Shown one piece after another: positions 60,676 through 64,000 of a stretch of 64,000 nt of DNA. The translations under genes and the position numbers were made by a program. The stretch comes from Arthrobacter nitrophenolicus (GTDB lineage Bacteria; Actinomycetota; Actinomycetes; Actinomycetales; Micrococcaceae), in the NCBI RefSeq assembly GCF_000332815.1, contig NZ_AOFD01000009.1, forward strand, positions 34,567 through 98,566, read 5' to 3'. The notes under the pieces are model-generated. The model was not told where the DNA came from, did no database searches, and saw nothing but the letters and a program-made list of their open reading frames with translations. Each line of letters opens with the position of its first letter. The stretch's first letter is position 1.

Positions 60676-62568
60676 CTACTCTACGGTGACGCTCTTGGCG
60701 AGGTTGCGAGGCTGGTCCACGTCGTAGCCCTTGGCTGCGGCGAGTTCCGCGGCGAAGATCTGCAGCGGAACGGTGGTCAGCAGCGGCATCAGCAGGGTGG
60801 GCGTCTCGGGGACGTAGAAGACGTGCTCGGCGTAGGCCTTGACGGCTTCGTCGCCTTCCTCGGCGATGACCAGGGTGCGGGCCCCGCGGGCACGGACTTC
60901 CTGGATGTTGGAGACCACCTTGGCGTGCAGCGAGTCGCGGCCGCGCGGGGACGGGACCACCACGAACACCGGCTGGCCCTCGTCGATCAGGGCGATGGGG
61001 CCGTGCTTGAGCTCACCGGCGGCGAAGCCCTCGGCGTGGATGTAGGCGATTTCCTTCAGCTTCAACGCACCCTCGAGCGCCACCGGGTAGCCGACGTGCC
61101 GGCCCAGGAAGAGCACTGACTTCTCGTTGGCCATGCTGCGGGCAAGTTCGCGCAGCGGTCCGGCGTTGTCCAGGATCTTCTGTATCTTCGCGGGGATCTT
61201 GTTCAGGTCCGCGAGGACGTCCTTGATCTGGCCGGAGAAGATGTTGCCGCGCAGCTGGGCCAGGTACAGGCCCAGCAGGTACGCGGCCGTGATCTGGGCC
61301 AGGAACGCCTTGGTGGAGGCGACGGCGATCTCCGGACCGGCGTGCGTGTAGAGCACGGCGTCGGACTCGCGCGGGATGGTGGAGCCGTTGGTGTTGCAGA
61401 TGGAGATGGTCTTCGCGCCCTGTTCCCGGGCGTAGCGGACGGCCATCAGCGTGTCCATGGTCTCGCCGGACTGGCTGATGGAGACCACCAGGGTGTTCTC
61501 GTCCAGGATCGGGTCGCGGTAGCGGAACTCATGCGCCAGCTCCACCTCGGTGGGGATCCGGCACCAGTTCTCGATCGCGTACTTCGCCACCGTGCCCGCA
61601 TACGCGGCGGTGCCGCAGGCCAGCACGATGATCTTGTTCACCTGCTTCAGGCGTTCAACATCGATCCGCAGCTCGTCCAGGGTCAGCTTGCCGTTGATGT
61701 CCGAGCGGCCCAGCAGGGTCTGCGCCACGGCGTCGGGCTGGTCATGGATTTCCTTCTCCATGAACGAGGTGAAGCCGCCCTTTTCAGCAGAGGTCGGGTC
61801 CCAGTCCACGTGGTATTCCTTGCCCTCGGCCGGGTTGCCGTAAAAGTCCGTGATTTCCACGGTGTCCGCGGTGATGGTGACAATCTGGTCCTGGCCCAGC
61901 TCCACCGCGCGGCGGGTGTAGTCGATGAACCCGGACACGTCAGAGCCCAGGAAGTTCTCGCCCTCGCCCAGGCCGACCACCAGCGGCGAGTTGCGGCGCG
62001 CGGCCACCACCACGTCGGGCTGGTCAGCGTGCACGGCCAGGAGGGTGAAGGCACCCTCAAGGCGCTGGCAGGCGAGCTCCATGGCCCGGGTCAGGCCGCC
62101 GTCGGACGTGTCACCGCCCAGCTTGTTGCGGAAGATGTCCCCCAGCAGCGCGGCCGCCACTTCGGTGTCGGTCTCGGAGAGGAACTCCACACCCTTGTCC
62201 AGCAGCTCGAGCTTGAGCTCGGCGAAGTTCTCGATGATGCCGTTGTGGATCACGGCGAGCTTGCCGCCGTCGGCCAGGTGCGGGTGCGCGTTACGGTCGG
62301 TCGGGCCGCCGTGCGTGGCCCAGCGGGTATGGCCGATCCCGGTCACGGTCTCCGGCAGCGGCCGGGCCTCCAGCTCGGCCACCAGGTTGCTCAGCTTCCC
62401 GGACTTCTTCCGGGACTCGATGCTGCCCTGGGACACCACCGCCACACCGGCGGAGTCGTAGCCCCGGTACTCCAGGCGGCGCAGCCCCTCCAGGACAACA
62501 TCCAACGCACTGTGACCGGCAATTACGCCGTCAACCCGACGGCCCACATATCCCACGATTCCACACAT
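60676..62568 (-). CDS. glmS: Glutamine--fructose-6-phosphate aminotransferase
   Basis: A 630-residue enzyme making glucosamine 6-phosphate for peptidoglycan. Cys2 of MCGIVGYVG is the glutaminase nucleophile; [18 protein letters not shown] and HNGIIENF follow. Two SIS domains carry the isomerase site ([19 protein letters not shown], and the final [13 protein letters not shown]). It is divergent from coaA over 140 bases. No glmS ribozyme is evident upstream, as expected for actinobacteria. Confidence 0.98.
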   Translation of the reverse strand: MCGIVGYVGRRVDGVIAGHSALDVVLEGLRRLEYRGYDSAGVAVVSQGSIESRKKSGKLSNLVAELEARPLPETVTGIGHTRWATHGGPTDRNAHPHLADGGKLAVIHNGIIENFAELKLELLDKGVEFLSETDTEVAAALLGDIFRNKLGGDTSDGGLTRAMELACQRLEGAFTLLAVHADQPDVVVAARRNSPLVVGLGEGENFLGSDVSGFIDYTRRAVELGQDQIVTITADTVEITDFYGNPAEGKEYHVDWDPTSAEKGGFTSFMEKEIHDQPDAVAQTLLGRSDINGKLTLDELRIDVERLKQVNKIIVLACGTAAYAGTVAKYAIENWCRIPTEVELAHEFRYRDPILDENTLVVSISQSGETMDTLMAVRYAREQGAKTISICNTNGSTIPRESDAVLYTHAGPEIAVASTKAFLAQITAAYLLGLYLAQLRGNIFSGQIKDVLADLNKIPAKIQKILDNAGPLRELARSMANEKSVLFLGRHVGYPVALEGALKLKEIAYIHAEGFAAGELKHGPIALIDEGQPVFVVVPSPRGRDSLHAKVVSNIQEVRARGARTLVIAEEGDEAVKAYAEHVFYVPETPTLLMPLLTTVPLQIFAAELAAAKGYDVDQPRNLAKSVTVE

Positions 62569-62708
62569 ACGCTAAAGACTATCGGCTGGGAGCCGTAGCT
62601 TTAAAACGCGAGGCCAGGCCGCCAAGGACTCCTATGTTGCGGGCGGGCGGCGCTCCGTACAGGCGCCTGCATTTCGCTATGTGCCGGGGGCGGGGCAGAA
62701 TCACTAGC

Positions 62709-63672
62709 GTGACTTTGCAACGCAACGAGGCGAATGGAGAGGGTGTCTCCCCGTTCGTGGAGCTGGACCGGCAGACCTGGTCCAGGCTGGCAGCCAGATG
62801 GAGCAGCCTCTTAACGAGGAGGATATTCTCCGTCTGCGCGGCCTGGGCGACCCCCTGGACATGACGGAAATCCGGGAGGTCTATCTGCCCCTGTCGCGGC
62901 TGCTGCACCTGTACGTTGAGGCAGCGGGCCAGCTGCACGCGGCCACCACCACGTTCCTGGGCGAGCAGACCCAGCGCACCCCGTTCGTGATCGGCGTTGC
63001 CGGTTCCGTGGCCGTGGGAAAGTCCACCATCGCCCGCGTGCTCCGCGAGATGCTGCGCCGCTGGCCCGGCACGCCCAACGTGGAGCTGATTACCACTGAC
63101 GGATTCCTTTATCCCTTGGCTGAGCTCAAGCGCCGCCAGCTGCTGGACCGCAAGGGTTTTCCTGAGTCCTATGACCGGCGTGCGCTCCTGCGTTTCGTGA
63201 GCGAGATCAAGGGCGGGGCCGAGGAGGTCCGCGCGCCTGGTACTCGCACGTTACGTACGACATTGTTCCGGGCAAGGAAGTGGTGGTCCGCCGGCCGGAC
63301 GTCCTGATTGTGGAGGGCCTGAATGTGCTGGCCCCGGCACGGCCCCGGCATGACGGCCGGCAGGGCCTGGCGCTGAGCGACTTCTTTGACTTCTCCATTT
63401 ATGTGGATGCCAAGACGTCCCACATCGAGGAGTGGTACGTGGACCGGTTCCGGAAGCTGCGGAGCACGGCGTTCGCGCAGCCGGAATCTTACTTCCACCG
63501 CTACGCCAGCCTGTCCGACGAGGAAGCGGAGACCACCGCCCGGGAAATCTGGAAGCGCATCAACGAGCCCAACCTGGAGGAGAACGTCCTGCCCACCCGC
63601 GGGCGGGCGCAGCTGGTGCTCACCAAAGAGGCCGACCATACGGTCCGCCGCATGCTGCTCCGGAAGGTGTAG
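62709..63672 (+). pseudogene. coaA: Pantothenate kinase CoaA (type I), two frameshifts as read
   Basis: About 321 residues when corrected, phosphorylating pantothenate as the first step of CoA synthesis. It begins at GTG 62709 ([22 protein letters not shown]), with P-loop [44 protein letters not shown] and IVEGLNVL, and ends in VRRMLLRKV. The frame breaks near 62798 (LAA should continue [12 protein letters not shown]) and near 63235 (VRAP should continue [15 protein letters not shown]). Each is repaired by restoring CC to CCC. CoaA is normally essential, so both are probably sequencing errors. Confidence 0.93.
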
Positions 63673-63677
63673 CACAG

Positions 63678-64000
63678 GTGTGCCACGACTGCTCCGGCCC
63701 GCCTCTTTCCAGCCGCCGCAGCTTTACCCGTTTCCTGGCGGCGGGGGCAGGGCTGACTGTCCTGACGGCCTGCACGCCGGAGGCACCCGGGGCGGCGGCG
63801 GCGTCGTCGGCCCCTTCATCTGCGTCCCCCTCCCCTGTTGCCGCCACCGCCTCGGCAACCACGACGGCGGAGGCCGCCGCAGTGCCTCCCGCAGCGCCGG
63901 AGGCCGCCCCTGCGCCGTCGCCCTCCGCCGAGCTGCCGCGGCAGTTCTCCCTGACGGACCCGGCGAGCCCGTGGCTGATCGTCAACAAGCGCCGGCCGCT
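63678..64000 (+). CDS. VanY-like D,D-carboxypeptidase lipoprotein, N-terminal part
   Basis: An open frame begins at GTG 63678, six bases after the coaA stop, and runs off the right edge (107 codons seen). The N-terminus has a twin-arginine-type segment SRRSFTRFL, a hydrophobic stretch and a lipobox LTAC (Cys at about residue 32), so it is probably a Tat-exported lipoprotein. About 50 residues of Ala/Pro/Ser/Thr linker follow. The last visible part, DPASPWLIVNKRRPL, resembles the start of M15B VanY-type carboxypeptidases. The metal-binding residues lie beyond the window, so the family is inferred from this short segment. Confidence 0.68.
   Translation, partial: MCHDCSGPPLSSRRSFTRFLAAGAGLTVLTACTPEAPGAAAASSAPSSASPSPVAATASATTTAEAAAVPPAAPEAAPAPSPSAELPRQFSLTDPASPWLIVNKRRP

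Noticed and set aside
61342..62598. 418-residue forward open frame opposite glmS
   Set aside because: Antisense shadow of a highly conserved gene; low-complexity composition.
62569..62708. glmS ribozyme or riboswitch in the glmS-coaA divergent region
   Set aside because: No conserved glmS ribozyme core is visible and the element is typical of Firmicutes, not actinobacteria.

Overview
This window reads as chromosomal core from a high-GC Gram-positive actinobacterium of the Micrococcaceae (Arthrobacter/Pseudarthrobacter-like). Reasons: uniformly high GC with GTG and TTG starts, mycothiol and inositol genes (ino1, mshA-like), the galU-rimJ-sepX order, guaB/guaB3/guaA together, the alr-tsaE-tsaB-rimI-tsaD run, groES-groEL under CIRCE, and the glgX-treY-treZ trehalose operon. 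No prophage, insertion sequence, CRISPR array or transfer island was seen. No gene-free stretch exceeds 300 bases.

Layout: 1-6.4 kb holds a DUF1761 protein, a CorA transporter, tRNA-Ala(CGC), a SepX/GlpR-like membrane protein, rimJ and galU (reverse strand), then 5-FTHF cyclo-ligase, an FmdB zinc ribbon and a CpaB-like SAF protein (forward). 6.4-10.6 kb is one very large helicase-nuclease gene on the reverse strand. 10.7-21.6 kb, mostly reverse, carries guaA, DUF3817, SURF1, a PTS EIIA domain, glpD, guaB3, an ABC exporter and guaB. 21.7-30.1 kb carries an acyltransferase, an FAD oxidoreductase with a small membrane protein, a LuxR regulator, an ATP-dependent DNA ligase and two tandem DHFR-like reductases. 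30.2-38.8 kb carries groEL/groES, a DMT permease, a THUMP-like methyltransferase, a shikimate dehydrogenase-like gene, a GH3 lipoprotein and a YbdK-type ligase. 38.9-43 kb is the alr-tsaE-tsaB-rimI-tsaD operon (t6A tRNA modification plus alanine racemase). 43-52 kb has a PfkB kinase divergent from a GH4 glycosidase, mshA-like, fhs, a DUF559 nuclease, ino1 and an aldo/keto reductase. 52.2-64 kb has treZ, treY, glgX, nnrDE, acpS and glmS (reverse), then coaA and the start of a Tat-exported VanY-like lipoprotein (forward).

Functional links: guaB, guaB3 and guaA concern guanine nucleotides; ino1 and the mshA-like gene fit mycothiol synthesis; glgX, treY and treZ turn glycogen into trehalose; alr, glmS, acpS, coaA and GH3/VanY concern envelope precursors, wall turnover and coenzyme A.

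Two points need care. First, eleven otherwise conserved genes (guaB, luxR-type, methyltransferase, GH3, ybdK-like, tsaD, tsaE, mshA-like, fhs, treZ, coaA) are frame-broken as read. Nearly all breaks are explained by one missing C or G in a short run, and several of the genes are normally essential, so homopolymer sequencing error is far more likely than gene death. I annotate each over its full span. Second, the most interesting non-gene signals are a CIRCE (HrcA) operator upstream of fmdB, and a family of three 60-61 bp palindromes at gene ends, two of which bracket the DUF559 nuclease gene.
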